DNA of 64,000 nucleotides. Origin: Flavihumibacter fluvii. Lineage in GTDB: Bacteria; Bacteroidota; Bacteroidia; Chitinophagales; Chitinophagaceae. Below are positions 33,481 through 43,005 of the stretch, piece by piece. Each line of letters begins with the position of its first letter. The stretch's first letter is position 1. The notes under the pieces are model-generated. The model searched no databases. It had not been told where the DNA came from and saw only the letters and a list, made by a program, of their open reading frames with translations. Where the stretch lies: positions 892,001-956,000 of the forward strand of contig NZ_CP092333.1 in assembly GCF_018595675.2 (NCBI RefSeq). Direction: 5' to 3'. A program made the translations under genes and the position numbers.

Positions 33481-35184
33481 ATGCAATCAAACAGACATCT
33501 TTTGTTACATAAAATTCAGATGGTAGCTTTTTGTTTTATGTTGTTGGGTTTTTTGGTGGCCTGTAACAATCAACAAAAACAAAAGCCTCCTAAGGAAGTT
33601 GTGATTGTTACGAAACCTGAGGAAATACAGGTGAAGGCAAATGAACAATTGAAGGAATTGATTGCTTTTCTGCAGGGCGCTAATGGCGCTTTAAATGATT
33701 CAACAAAGCTTTCCAATTACAATGCTGTTGCGAAGATGTATGAATCTGTTGATTTTGAACCTATTTGGAGTAATGGAAGGAAATGGCGGCCGGTTGGCGA
33801 TTCCATGTTTATGCTGATCAGCAAATGCAAGGAGTTTGGTTTGTTTCCTACTGATTATCATTTACTGCCAATATTATTCGCAAGAAATCAATTTGTGGTG
33901 GATTCTCAGGCGAAGAAAAACGTGGCTTTGTGGACCAAAACTGATGTGCTACTTACTGATGCCTTTTTTCAGATGGCCAGGCACTTAAAGACCGGTCGTC
34001 TTGACCGGGACAGTACGACACTAAGAACTGATACCGCATTCAGCGAAACTGACCAGGTAAAATTTTTACAGGATGCAATAGCTACTGGCCTCATTAAACC
34101 TTCACTTGAATCATTGGAGCCAATTCATAAAGGCTACAAAGCTATAAGGGCTGCCCTGCCCGCATTTTTGGACTCTGTAAAATTTATTGAGTATACCTAT
34201 ATCGAATATCCAAATACTGATTCGCTTAAGTTGATTTCACAGGTTGCACGACGCTTGCAAGAGGCTGATATTCTGGCTAAAGACTGGCAAAATACGGATA
34301 CCGTATCTTATAAGGCCGCAGTTCGCCAATACCAGCAATCCAAAGGAATCAGGACCACTGGTATTGCTGCAGAACAAACTATTGGAAGTTTAAACAATAC
34401 CAACTGGGAAAAGTTTAAGCGAATTGCTGTTAACCTTGACCGCTATAAACAGTTGCCTTCGGCTATGCCGGAGACCTATATTCTGGTGAACCTGCCTTCT
34501 TTTGAATTAAAACTTAAGCAGGCGGATTCTGTCGCTCTTCAGTCCAAAGTTATTGTTGGTGCCCCTAAAACACGAACCCCGGTTCTCACGAGTGAAGTTG
34601 TCAATTTTATTACCTATCCCCAATGGACTGTGCCTTACAGCATCATTTTTAAAGAAATGTTGCCTAAAATTCAAAAAGATACCAATTACCTGGTTAAGCA
34701 AAACCTCATGGTAGTTGATAAAAATGATAGTGTAATCAGCCCGTCAAGCATTGATTGGTACAAATTAAGCAAGACACATTTCCCATACCGGCTACGTCAA
34801 AGACAGGGTGATGACAATTCTTTGGGGGTAATGAAGTTCAATTTTCGCAATAAATATGATGTTTACCTGCATGATACAAATGCCCGCGGATTATTTTCAA
34901 AGGGAATAAGGGCACTGAGCCACGGTTGTGTGCGGATACAGGAATGGGAAAAATTGGCGCATTTCCTGGTGCGGGATAACGAAATAAGGTATCACCCGGA
35001 TACGTTAAGAGCTTGGATAACCCGGCAGGAAAAGCATGTTATTTCAGATTTCCTGCATGTTCCCATATTTATACGCTATTTTACCTGTGAGGCAGAAGAA
35101 GGAAAAATTAAATTTTTTGATGATATTTATGGTGATGACCGGCTGCTTGCCCAACGGTACTTTAAAGGCAAACCAATTAACTGA
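33481..35184 (+). CDS. L,D-transpeptidase lipoprotein with peptidoglycan-binding domain
   Basis: A 567-residue protein with a lipoprotein signal (lipobox LVAC, Cys28). An N-terminal scaffold is followed by a PG-binding-1 domain (about residues 275-303, ending RTTGIAAEQTIGSLN) and a YkuD catalytic domain. Cys483 in SHGCVRI is the nucleophile. This is the YcbB-type arrangement, in which the enzyme makes 3-3 cross-links in peptidoglycan. It is lipid-anchored, presumably facing the periplasm. RlpA follows 3 bases later, so the pair may act together on the cell wall. Confidence 0.93.
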   Translation: MQSNRHLLLHKIQMVAFCFMLLGFLVACNNQQKQKPPKEVVIVTKPEEIQVKANEQLKELIAFLQGANGALNDSTKLSNYNAVAKMYESVDFEPIWSNGRKWRPVGDSMFMLISKCKEFGLFPTDYHLLPILFARNQFVVDSQAKKNVALWTKTDVLLTDAFFQMARHLKTGRLDRDSTTLRTDTAFSETDQVKFLQDAIATGLIKPSLESLEPIHKGYKAIRAALPAFLDSVKFIEYTYIEYPNTDSLKLISQVARRLQEADILAKDWQNTDTVSYKAAVRQYQQSKGIRTTGIAAEQTIGSLNNTNWEKFKRIAVNLDRYKQLPSAMPETYILVNLPSFELKLKQADSVALQSKVIVGAPKTRTPVLTSEVVNFITYPQWTVPYSIIFKEMLPKIQKDTNYLVKQNLMVVDKNDSVISPSSIDWYKLSKTHFPYRLRQRQGDDNSLGVMKFNFRNKYDVYLHDTNARGLFSKGIRALSHGCVRIQEWEKLAHFLVRDNEIRYHPDTLRAWITRQEKHVISDFLHVPIFIRYFTCEAEEGKIKFFDDIYGDDRLLAQRYFKGKPIN

Positions 35185-35187
35185 TCA

Positions 35188-35619
35188 ATGAAAATCTTGC
35201 CAGGGATACTGATTGTGCTAAGCATTAACCTGGCTGCTGTTGCAACTGCGCAAAACAGTACTGAACCTACATCTGCTGCAAAAAAGAAAAGGAAGGCAAG
35301 TTCGGCAAAAATCCAATACGGCACTGCAAGCTACTATTCCAACAAGTTTAATGGGAAAATGACTGCCAACGGTGAGGTGTATGATAGCAAAAAGTTCACT
35401 GCTGCGCATAATGGCTTACCGTTAGGTACCTGGGTAAAAGTCACCAACCAGTCAAACCACCGGTCTGTTGTCGTGAAAATCAATGACCGCCTGCATTATA
35501 AAAATCCCCGTTTGATCGATCTTTCAGGAGCTGCAGCAAAAAAATTGGGCTTTACAGGTCATGGCCTCACTAAAGTCAAGGTAGAAGTATTGGGTAAGGA
35601 TTTACCCGCAAACCGCTGA
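35188..35619 (+). CDS. RlpA-like septal-ring lytic transglycosylase domain protein
   Basis: A 143-residue secreted protein with a signal peptide (residues 1-20, ending ATAQ), a Lys-rich linker, and one double-psi beta-barrel domain. GTASYYSNKFNGKMTANG, FTAAHNGLPLGTWVKV and VKINDR are RlpA marks. RlpA cleaves stem-free glycan strands at the septum in Pseudomonas. The C-terminal SPOR domain of larger RlpA proteins is absent here, as often in Bacteroidota. Confidence 0.9.
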   Translation: MKILPGILIVLSINLAAVATAQNSTEPTSAAKKKRKASSAKIQYGTASYYSNKFNGKMTANGEVYDSKKFTAAHNGLPLGTWVKVTNQSNHRSVVVKINDRLHYKNPRLIDLSGAAAKKLGFTGHGLTKVKVEVLGKDLPANR

Positions 35620-35657
35620 AACGTATCAAAAGAATAAATAATTTTAACATATAGCTG

Positions 35658-35680
35658 CTAGGTTCTATTTTTGCACCTAG
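35658..35680 (+). promoter_or_regulatory. Promoter -7 element with overlapping inverted repeat, upstream of ompA-like gene
   Basis: TATTTTTG at 35666-35673 matches the Bacteroidota -7 consensus TAnnTTTG. The matching -33 site is only a partial TTTT at 35642-35645, 20 bases away. CTAGGT (35658-35663) and ACCTAG (35675-35680) form a perfect inverted repeat that straddles the -7 box and would suit a repressor site or a short hairpin. The start codon is at 35700. Confidence 0.45.
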
Positions 35681-35699
35681 TTTAAAATAACTACGCATT

Positions 35700-37019
35700 A
35701 TGAAGAAAATTATTTTTTCGTTGATTATGGTCTGCGGTCTGATCAACGGAGCATTCAGTCAAAAAAAGGACTACCTCAAAAGGCCAGCAATAGGCATCAA
35801 TTTCTTTGGAAACGATTTTCAGACGCCTGCGAGGATTAAAGCCACATCATTAAGTGATGTATTAAATGACAATCAATGGGCCACATTGGGTGAACATGAA
35901 TTCGGTTTTGGCCTGAACTACATGAAAGGACTCACTAATAAGCTGGATTTCTCTACAACTCTTGGTGTGTCATTTGTGGACTATCCAGTTGAGGACCGAT
36001 TGAGTGATGGTAAAGATGGTGCCCTGTTTGAATGGGATGCCATGGTACATGCAAAAATGTTAACTGATAAATATTGGGTTGTACCCTACCTGTCTGCTGG
36101 TGTTGGCGCTTCACAATGGCGGGGCTATTTTGGGGCAATTGTACCAGTAGGTGTTGGTATTCAGGTGAGCTTTTTTGATGAAGCCTTCCTTTTGATCAAT
36201 TCACAATACCGCCTGGGTGTAACCAGTTCTACTACAGATCACTTCTATCATAGCATAGGATTTGCCGGAAATATAGGTAAGCCACGTGAAGTAAAAGTTA
36301 TTCCCCCGCCACCAATGCCAGTTGTGTCAGACAGGGATAGCGATGGTATCGTTGATTCATTGGATGCCTGCCCAGATGTTGCCGGACTTGCTGCACTTGC
36401 CGGATGTCCGGATAAAGATGCTGATGGTATTGCCGATAAAGATGATAAATGTCCTGATGTGCCCGGTATCGCAACTTACCAGGGTTGCCCGATTCCTGAT
36501 ACCGATAATGACGGCGTGAATGATGAAGAAGACAAATGTAAAGATGTTCCCGGGGTTGCCCGATTCCAGGGTTGCCCTGTTCCTGACCGTGATAATGACG
36601 GAGTAAACGATGAAGAAGATCGTTGTCCGGATATCGCTGGTCCTGTTGAAAATGGTGGTTGCCCAATGCTGGAAACTTCAAAATTCAATGCCAGTGCCAT
36701 TCAGTTCATTACTGGAAGTGCAGCTTTGACTGCTGCTTCCAAGAAAGAACTGGATAAAGCTGCAAGAATCCTGAACGAGCAATATCCAACCATAAAAGTG
36801 GAAATTGCCGGTCATACAGATAATACCGGGAAGCCTGAGTCAAACAAAACCCTCAGTGAGAAACGGGCTGGTTCTGTAAAGGCCTATCTTGTTAAAAAAG
36901 GTGTTGCTGAAGATCGTTTGACCACCGTAGGTTTTGGCCAGGAGCAGCCAATTGCAGATAATGCTAATTCTGCTGGTAAAGCTAAAAACCGCAGGGTTGA
37001 ATTTAAAGTTAGTCAGTAA
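35700..37019 (+). CDS. OmpA-family protein with thrombospondin type 3 repeats
   Basis: A 439-residue outer-membrane protein: signal peptide (residues 1-20), N-terminal beta-barrel (about 25-195), four calcium-binding TSP3 repeats of the DxDxDGxxD type (about 210-320), and a C-terminal OmpA domain (about 325-439) with AGHTDNTGKPESN that binds peptidoglycan. It links the outer membrane to the cell wall and is likely abundant. A promoter element lies just upstream and a strong terminator just downstream, so it is a single-gene unit. Confidence 0.93.
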   Translation: MKKIIFSLIMVCGLINGAFSQKKDYLKRPAIGINFFGNDFQTPARIKATSLSDVLNDNQWATLGEHEFGFGLNYMKGLTNKLDFSTTLGVSFVDYPVEDRLSDGKDGALFEWDAMVHAKMLTDKYWVVPYLSAGVGASQWRGYFGAIVPVGVGIQVSFFDEAFLLINSQYRLGVTSSTTDHFYHSIGFAGNIGKPREVKVIPPPPMPVVSDRDSDGIVDSLDACPDVAGLAALAGCPDKDADGIADKDDKCPDVPGIATYQGCPIPDTDNDGVNDEEDKCKDVPGVARFQGCPVPDRDNDGVNDEEDRCPDIAGPVENGGCPMLETSKFNASAIQFITGSAALTAASKKELDKAARILNEQYPTIKVEIAGHTDNTGKPESNKTLSEKRAGSVKAYLVKKGVAEDRLTTVGFGQEQPIADNANSAGKAKNRRVEFKVSQ

Positions 37020-37037
37020 ATAAATTGATTTCCTGCA

Positions 37038-37079
37038 TATAAAGAGAAGACCTGCCAACCGGCAGGTCTTCTCTTTATA
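37038..37079. terminator. Bidirectional terminator between ompA-like gene and PBP1A
   Basis: A perfect 19-bp stem (37038-37056 with 37061-37079) with an AACC loop. A/T-rich outer pairs serve as U-runs on both strands. It separates the convergent OmpA and PBP1A genes. Confidence 0.88.
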
Positions 37080-37096
37080 AAACATTCCTGATTTTA

Positions 37097-39502
37097 TTAC
37101 TGTTCCTTTTTCTTTCCGAATATCTTTCTCAGGAATCCTTTCTTTTCTTTTTTTGGTGTCTCCGTAGCAGGAGTTTTATCCTGGCTTTTCTTGTCATCTT
37201 TTCTGCCCTGTGCCTCCTTTAAGATATTTTCTTCTTCTGGGTTCAACCTGGAATCAACAGGGACGTTACTGGTATCCGGTTCAGAAAGGTATTGGTCTGC
37301 GCCGCCATTACCCTGGTCTGCGCCTTCTGCACCAGGGGGTGGTGTCTGGTCTATGATATTCATATAATCATACATCACTTCATTCTTCATTTGTTCCGGT
37401 TGTGCAAATCTCGATTCTTTATCGATCCCCAGAGTTTTATCTGCATAGACCTTTTGGAAAAAATATTCCCATATAGGCATGGCTGCCTTGCCACCATATC
37501 CCAATCCGCTTTCGAGCCGGATAAACCGGTCATCACAACCGATCCAGGTGCCAGCCAATAATTGCGGGGAAAATCCAATAAACCAGGCATCTGCATTATC
37601 ATTGGTGGTGCCGGTTTTTCCCGCCATTTCAACAGCGCCCAAACGTGCACGTAAACCAGCTGCTGTGCCAACTTCAACGGGTCCGCCAAGCATTTTTGTA
37701 GTGGTATAAGCAGCCGATTCGCTGATCACCTGGTTCATTTTTGTCTGGAAGCTTTCCAGTACGTTTCCATTCCTGTCTTCTATCCGTGTAATATAAACGG
37801 GTTGGGTGCTGAATCCGCGATTGGCAAACATGGTATAACCATACAGCATTTCATACATTGATAAATCTACCGCACCCAAACAAATTGAAGGGTAGGCGTC
37901 CATTTTTGAATTGATATTAATATTATGCAGGAATTCAACGAAGCGCTTGGGGCCGATCTGTTTCATTATATAGGCAGTAGCGCAGTTGAGTGAATAAGTA
38001 AGTGCGCTGGCCATAGTTACCGTATTTCCTTTACATTCTCCCTTGGCAGGTACCAATCCATAACCCGGAAAATTCTGTGCCACATTCTGAACGGGTGTTT
38101 CCGGTGTAAATCCGGCCTCTTCGATCGCTTCGCAATACAGGAAGGGTTTGATCGATGAACCTACCTGCCGTTTAGTTTCAATATTTACGTGATCATATTT
38201 ATAGTTTTTAAAATCTATACCGCCAACCCAGGCTTTTACTTCACCGGTAACAGGGTCCATCACCATAAAAGAGGTTTGCAGCATTTGCCGGTGATATTTT
38301 ATAGAATCCATTGGTGTCATCAGCGTGTCTTTTTCCCGCTTTGAATTCCAGGCAAAAATTTTCATCGGAACTTTCTGTTTAAAGCTGGCCTTGATCTCTT
38401 CATCACTCATGCCATCTTCCTTACTGTTTTTCCATCGGTCACTCTGTTTCATGGCATTTTCGAGCACATTATTGTGTTCTTTCCAAATCGTTCCTTTCTT
38501 GAGTGAATTTTGTGCATTCAATGCTTTCTGCAAGGTGGGCATATGTTTGGCCACAGCTTCTTCGGCATAAATCTGCATCCGTGGGTTTATGGTAGTGTAC
38601 ACGCGTAATCCGTCTTTGTATATATCATAAGGATCACCGGTTCCTGGATTGGTATTTTCCTTGCACCATTTTTTCAGGTCATTCCGCACCACTTCACGCA
38701 GGTAAGGGGCAAGCCCGGTATTTTCATCCAGCTTTTTATAATTCAGGGTTATGGGCTGTAATTTCAATTTATTTGCCTCTTGCTCACTGATATAATTGTT
38801 TTCCCCCATTTTTGTGATAACATGGTTCCTGCGCATCAGGGCTGATTTAGGGTTCCTGCGCGGGTTGAATATGGTTGGACCATTAACCATACCTACCAAT
38901 ACAGCAGATTCGGCAACGTTCAGGCGGTCGGGTTCCTTGCTGAAGAAGGTCAGGGATGCATTCCTGATACCATATACGTTATCACTGTACGGTACTACAT
39001 TTAAATAGAGGGCCAGGATTTCCGGTTTGGTAAAATTGCGCTCAAGCTTGATTGCAATTATCCATTCCTTTAATTTCTGGATAACCCGGGCTATGGGATT
39101 AGTTGCCCTTTCATCAAACATATTCAGCGCCAGCTGTTGTGTAATGGTCGATCCACCACCTTTCGTACCTAAAAATGCAACAGCACGGACTACGCCTTTT
39201 CCATCAATTCCGGAGTGTTCATAAAAACGCTCATCTTCAGTAGCAACCAGTGCATTGATGACATGTTTTGAGATATCATTATACTCAACATTACTGCGGT
39301 TACCCCTTTCCCGGAAATACTTTCCCATTAAGGTGCCATCAGCTGCATAAACTTCTGTCGCCTGCAGAATTGAGGGGTTTTCCAGTTCACTTAAGGATGG
39401 TAGTTTGCCAAAAAGACCGAGGTTAATCAATAGTATCAGTAAAGCAAATCCGGCAAAGCCGAAAAAGAATATTTTCCAAAAGACCTTTACGGTTTGTTTC
39501 AT
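37097..39502 (-). CDS. Penicillin-binding protein 1A (glycosyltransferase/transpeptidase)
   Basis: An 801-residue bifunctional peptidoglycan synthase anchored by an N-terminal helix (about residues 12-32). The GT51 domain contains ATEDERFYEHSG with the catalytic Glu and GGGSTITQQLALNMF. The transpeptidase domain has GSSIKPF (catalytic Ser), SLN and KTGTTND. A long Gln/Asp-rich and then Lys-rich C-terminal tail ends the protein. It follows the porW fragments by 23 bases on the same strand and is probably transcribed with them. Confidence 0.95.
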   Translation of the reverse strand: MKQTVKVFWKIFFFGFAGFALLILLINLGLFGKLPSLSELENPSILQATEVYAADGTLMGKYFRERGNRSNVEYNDISKHVINALVATEDERFYEHSGIDGKGVVRAVAFLGTKGGGSTITQQLALNMFDERATNPIARVIQKLKEWIIAIKLERNFTKPEILALYLNVVPYSDNVYGIRNASLTFFSKEPDRLNVAESAVLVGMVNGPTIFNPRRNPKSALMRRNHVITKMGENNYISEQEANKLKLQPITLNYKKLDENTGLAPYLREVVRNDLKKWCKENTNPGTGDPYDIYKDGLRVYTTINPRMQIYAEEAVAKHMPTLQKALNAQNSLKKGTIWKEHNNVLENAMKQSDRWKNSKEDGMSDEEIKASFKQKVPMKIFAWNSKREKDTLMTPMDSIKYHRQMLQTSFMVMDPVTGEVKAWVGGIDFKNYKYDHVNIETKRQVGSSIKPFLYCEAIEEAGFTPETPVQNVAQNFPGYGLVPAKGECKGNTVTMASALTYSLNCATAYIMKQIGPKRFVEFLHNININSKMDAYPSICLGAVDLSMYEMLYGYTMFANRGFSTQPVYITRIEDRNGNVLESFQTKMNQVISESAAYTTTKMLGGPVEVGTAAGLRARLGAVEMAGKTGTTNDNADAWFIGFSPQLLAGTWIGCDDRFIRLESGLGYGGKAAMPIWEYFFQKVYADKTLGIDKESRFAQPEQMKNEVMYDYMNIIDQTPPPGAEGADQGNGGADQYLSEPDTSNVPVDSRLNPEEENILKEAQGRKDDKKSQDKTPATETPKKEKKGFLRKIFGKKKEQ

Positions 39503-39525
39503 ATGATTGTTCCTTGGTATGGTAT

Positions 39526-41880
39526 TTAATATTGGTCGGGGAATAACTGTTTCATGAAATCGTTGTAAGCAGGCAGGTTTTTATTAGTGATCAACAGGTC
39601 CATATTATCCTCTGCAATTGGGAGAAAATAATATTTATTGCCTTTCAGCCAGGGTATGATCTCTTTTGGAGCCAATACTTTGGCCTGCTGAATATATTCA
39701 AGTGCCGCTTTTTCATTGGTCAGACCGCTAATGGAAACCAGTTTAACCTGGTCGGACAAATTTACGATTACCACATTCATGGGTTGGTTGTAATATTTTT
39801 CCTTGTTGTATCGGTTGAAGGCATTCCTGGCTTCATTCACATAAACCGGATCAACCTGGTCGAGTACCAATACGACAAAATGCGGTTGTTCTGAATGCCG
39901 GTTAAAAATGGTGCTTGCTACTAAAACCGGTGCTTCTTTTTTAAGACGGCTGCTATCTGTTGTGGGTTTTGTCTTAACAATCACCGGATTGGATACTGCC
40001 GGTTTAAGGACCTTCACCGAATCTTTTGCGGGAAGTGGAGCAGGTTCTGGAATTACTATAATGCTATCTTCTGCCGGCCGTTCTACCTGCAGGTTGTTAA
40101 GGTAGTTTTCTATTTCAGTCCTTCTTTTCAGAACACTGATGAGATTATTGGCTCTTTCTGCCAGCAAATGGTCGGGATATTGTGCACTTAACTGGCCCAG
40201 TGTTTGAATCGCAAGACTATCCTGCTTTGTTCGCATTAGATAGATCGCCTGGATATACAACAATTGAGGTGTCCAGTAATGGGTACCGTAAGCGCTGTCG
40301 GCCTGAGTTTTTGCAGCAATCGCTTCATCAAAACGACCAGTAATATAGAGGTTGTAAATGTTATTATACTTGTCCGTTGCTTGCCATGTAGCTGCACTAT
40401 CAGCTGCCTGAACGGCAACCGGATTAATGGCCAGCTGGGATTGCCTGCTTTGGGGAAAGTCACTGCTCAATTTTCCTACTGTTGCCTTGAGCGCGTCATT
40501 CTTGCCGATCTTGCGGTAACAGATGGATAAATTATACAAGATATCTGCTTCTACAGGATTCCCGGGAAACTTTTGCTGCAGTTGTTCATACAGTGTAGCA
40601 GCACTTGCGTAATCTTCCAGCTTATTTTGTATTCCAAAAGCCAGCTGGTATTGGGCCTGCAGGATGGAGTCATTTGATATTTTAAGTTTTTCCGGGCCAA
40701 TGGGTAATTGGTTATTTAAAGCCTCCAGTGTTAAATTGCCAGTATTTGCAGCTTCTTCCTGGTTTGCGGCCTCAGTTATTTCTTTGTTGAAGGTAACATT
40801 ACTTACGCTGCTGCTTCTTCGCCAATTGTCAGTATTTGGCCGGTTACCCCATTTGGTCCGGAATTCAGTGAATCCCCTGCTCTTCAGGCTATTGTTATAA
40901 AAATACCATTCCCCGGAATTGTAATCGGAGAAAAGGTCAGAAGGTACCATATTTCCGGAAGGCATTAATACCGGTCCGCCTGCTACGGGTCCCTGGTCCT
41001 CTTCCTTTAAGCCCTGTTGTTTTCTTAGTAAACGCAATTGCTTTTTAAGGATTGCAGTTCTTTCGGTTTCGGGCAGCGCGGCAAGTTTTTGCAGGCTGTC
41101 CTGCCGCTGGATGACTTCATAATAGGGTATTAGGGTATGAAGGATGGCTTTTCTTTCCTCAATGGATGCCATTTCTACATCAGGCAGAACACTAGTGACC
41201 ACGCTATCGTATTGCCGACTGGATTCCTGGTAAAGAAACTGGTTAAATAGGAGATCGCCCAATAGGGCGTAAGATTTTGACTTCTGTTCCGGATTATTGG
41301 TACTATATTTTATGCTTTTAAGCAGGTGGTTTTTGGCAAAAGGAATTTTGTCCCGTCGAATTTCAATTCTTGCCATTGTATAATAAATCAGGTCGCGATA
41401 AGTGATATATTTTTCGCGTTTGGCCATTTTTTCAAGGCCACTAAGTGCAGCCAGCCAGTCTACATCATCTATCCCATTGATTTCCTGGGTGGATTGTAAT
41501 TGCGCGGCAACCTCCATTACCGGGTTCAGGGTATGCTGGATGCATCGGTTAAAGGCTGCTTTGGCCTGCTCCGGTTTACCTGCTCTTGAATACAATTGCC
41601 CCGTCAGGTATTCCCAGCGCGCCATTTCCTGGCGGTTAGCTGCAGCCGGTAAAGCCTTTTCAAGGTAGAATGCGGCACTATCATATTGAGTCTGGTTATA
41701 AAACCAGTAGGCGGTGACTTCTGCCAGTTGAGGTGCCAGCCTCTTTGGAAAATTAGGATCATTGCGCAGGGTCTGGATCAGCGTCGCAGCAGTAGCCATA
41801 TCCTGACGGGTGATATGTGTGCGGATCAGCCAGACCAGGGCATCATTCCTACTGGGGGGGGGCAGAAAAAGTCCGGTCAA
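39526..41880 (-). CDS. porW: PorW-like type IX secretion TPR protein, C-terminal part (frameshifted)
   Basis: This frame encodes the larger, C-terminal part of a TPR protein that matches PorW/SprE of the type IX secretion and gliding system. TPR-like helices fill residues 20-300 and 430-570, then a Pro/Lys linker, then a C-terminal domain with VVLVLDQVDPVYVNEARNAF. The first residues, before SRNDALVWLIR, come from out-of-frame sequence, so the apparent TTG start is not real. The frame joins the upstream fragment if one base is removed from a run of nine C (41854-41862 on the plus strand as G). The joined protein would be 983 residues. Either a sequencing error or real variation explains the break. 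Confidence 0.85.
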   Translation of the reverse strand: MTGLFLPPPSRNDALVWLIRTHITRQDMATAATLIQTLRNDPNFPKRLAPQLAEVTAYWFYNQTQYDSAAFYLEKALPAAANRQEMARWEYLTGQLYSRAGKPEQAKAAFNRCIQHTLNPVMEVAAQLQSTQEINGIDDVDWLAALSGLEKMAKREKYITYRDLIYYTMARIEIRRDKIPFAKNHLLKSIKYSTNNPEQKSKSYALLGDLLFNQFLYQESSRQYDSVVTSVLPDVEMASIEERKAILHTLIPYYEVIQRQDSLQKLAALPETERTAILKKQLRLLRKQQGLKEEDQGPVAGGPVLMPSGNMVPSDLFSDYNSGEWYFYNNSLKSRGFTEFRTKWGNRPNTDNWRRSSSVSNVTFNKEITEAANQEEAANTGNLTLEALNNQLPIGPEKLKISNDSILQAQYQLAFGIQNKLEDYASAATLYEQLQQKFPGNPVEADILYNLSICYRKIGKNDALKATVGKLSSDFPQSRQSQLAINPVAVQAADSAATWQATDKYNNIYNLYITGRFDEAIAAKTQADSAYGTHYWTPQLLYIQAIYLMRTKQDSLAIQTLGQLSAQYPDHLLAERANNLISVLKRRTEIENYLNNLQVERPAEDSIIVIPEPAPLPAKDSVKVLKPAVSNPVIVKTKPTTDSSRLKKEAPVLVASTIFNRHSEQPHFVVLVLDQVDPVYVNEARNAFNRYNKEKYYNQPMNVVIVNLSDQVKLVSISGLTNEKAALEYIQQAKVLAPKEIIPWLKGNKYYFLPIAEDNMDLLITNKNLPAYNDFMKQLFPDQY

Positions 41881-42478
41881 TCAGGTTTCTGTTTTCCAGT
41901 GTCGATACCTTCAGGTTATTACCATCTTCATTGGCATTACTGGCAATTATCTTATCATAACCACCCTCTTCCTTTGGCGAAAACGCATAGTTCATATACT
42001 GGAAGGTCATAAATGCAGTATCCAGGGTATTTCGATAATAATACGCTTCCCCCATCATAAGGTAAATATTGTCCATCCAGTCACTCCTGAGGTCATGGAG
42101 GAATACGCCCGCATTTACTTTATAGATTACTGAATCGAGTTCTGTTTTTTGCAGGGCGGTATTTTCCAGGGAATAATTGTAAAAACTCAATAATTCTGAA
42201 TAGCGGTCAATATGCTGCGATTTTGCGTTTTCCAGCACCTGTGTCAGCTTATTGCGGGCATTGAAAGCATAGTTATAATGGGTATAGGTATTCTGGAAGA
42301 AACGACGGGGTACAGTAAATTTCTTCTCGCCGGTTTTCTCCGCCCGCAGGATACGATTCTCGTATTTAACAGGTTTTTTTAGGTCGGGATCCAGCGTTGG
42401 CTGGCCCAGGCCGGGGAAAAAACAGGAAAGGCAGAACAACAAAGGAAAGAAGTATCTGATGCCCTGTATATTGATCAT
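41849..42478 (-). CDS. porW: PorW-like type IX secretion protein, N-terminal part (frameshifted)
   Basis: The start of the same gene: a signal peptide (residues 1-25) and 180 residues typical of PorW, including KYENRILRAEKTGEKKF, PRRFFQNTYTHYNYAFNA and a TPR-like segment. It reads into the C9 tract and stops at a TAG three codons after it, giving a 209-residue fragment. In T9SS bacteria PorW links the outer-membrane translocon to the cytoplasmic-membrane motor and is essential for secretion, so a true loss would matter. The rest of the protein is intact in another frame directly downstream. Confidence 0.85.
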   Translation of the reverse strand: MINIQGIRYFFPLLFCLSCFFPGLGQPTLDPDLKKPVKYENRILRAEKTGEKKFTVPRRFFQNTYTHYNYAFNARNKLTQVLENAKSQHIDRYSELLSFYNYSLENTALQKTELDSVIYKVNAGVFLHDLRSDWMDNIYLMMGEAYYYRNTLDTAFMTFQYMNYAFSPKEEGGYDKIIASNANEDGNNLKVSTLENRNLIDRTFSAPPQ

Positions 42479-42598
42479 CTCCGCAAACTAAATGGATAAA
42501 AACTCATTGGCAAGAAAAATATTTTAAAGTTACCTAAATATTTTGGCTCGAATTTTATGTAAGTTGTGATAGCACCATAAGAAAACTTAACAATTTTA

Positions 42599-42994
42599 AT
42601 GCCTGAAAACAATACAAATACCACCTTTCGACGTTTACGTAACAGGTATCGACTGGTTGTGATGAATGACGATAGCTACGAAGAAGTCGTAACTTTCAAA
42701 TTATCGAGGCTGAGTGTGTATATCGGGATGAGTACCTTATTTGTATTGTTGACCGGATTAACTGTTGCGCTTATTGTATTCACTCCGTTAAAATTGTATA
42801 TACCTGGTTATGGGAGTGCAAATGCCACCCGTGAACTGCGGCAATTGAAGATGAGGACAGATTCACTGGAGCAGGCAATGGAGTATAAAGACAAGTATTT
42901 ATCCAATATAAAAAGTGTATTACAAGGGGATGCAACGGTTAAACTCGATACCACCACCCTGAATATACCGGCTACAGAAACAACCACAGACTAA
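42599..42994 (+). CDS. Bactofilin-associated membrane protein resembling the N-terminus of M23 peptidases
   Basis: A 131-residue protein with one membrane helix (about residues 44-66), a short cytoplasmic start (RRLRNRYRLVVMNDDSYEE) and a periplasmic coiled coil (about 78-110). This matches the N-terminal anchor of Bacteroidota M23-type endopeptidases that are paired with bactofilins, but the M23 catalytic domain is absent and the frame ends in a clean TAA. It is 11 bases before the bactofilin gene. It may tether the bactofilin to the membrane. The M23 link is based on resemblance of the anchor only. Confidence 0.7.
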   Translation: MPENNTNTTFRRLRNRYRLVVMNDDSYEEVVTFKLSRLSVYIGMSTLFVLLTGLTVALIVFTPLKLYIPGYGSANATRELRQLKMRTDSLEQAMEYKDKYLSNIKSVLQGDATVKLDTTTLNIPATETTTD

Positions 42995-43005
42995 AATCCA
43001 ATGTT

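Noticed and set aside
36298-36681. Antisense ORF opposite the TSP3 repeats of the OmpA-like gene
   Set aside because: Its repetitive, His/Gln/Arg-rich translation simply mirrors the repeated DxDxDG codons on the coding strand.
41880-41880. TTG at 41880 as a true start for the large PorW fragment
   Set aside because: Residues before SRNDALV are out-of-frame translations of the upstream part; the frame continues the N-terminal fragment if one C is removed.
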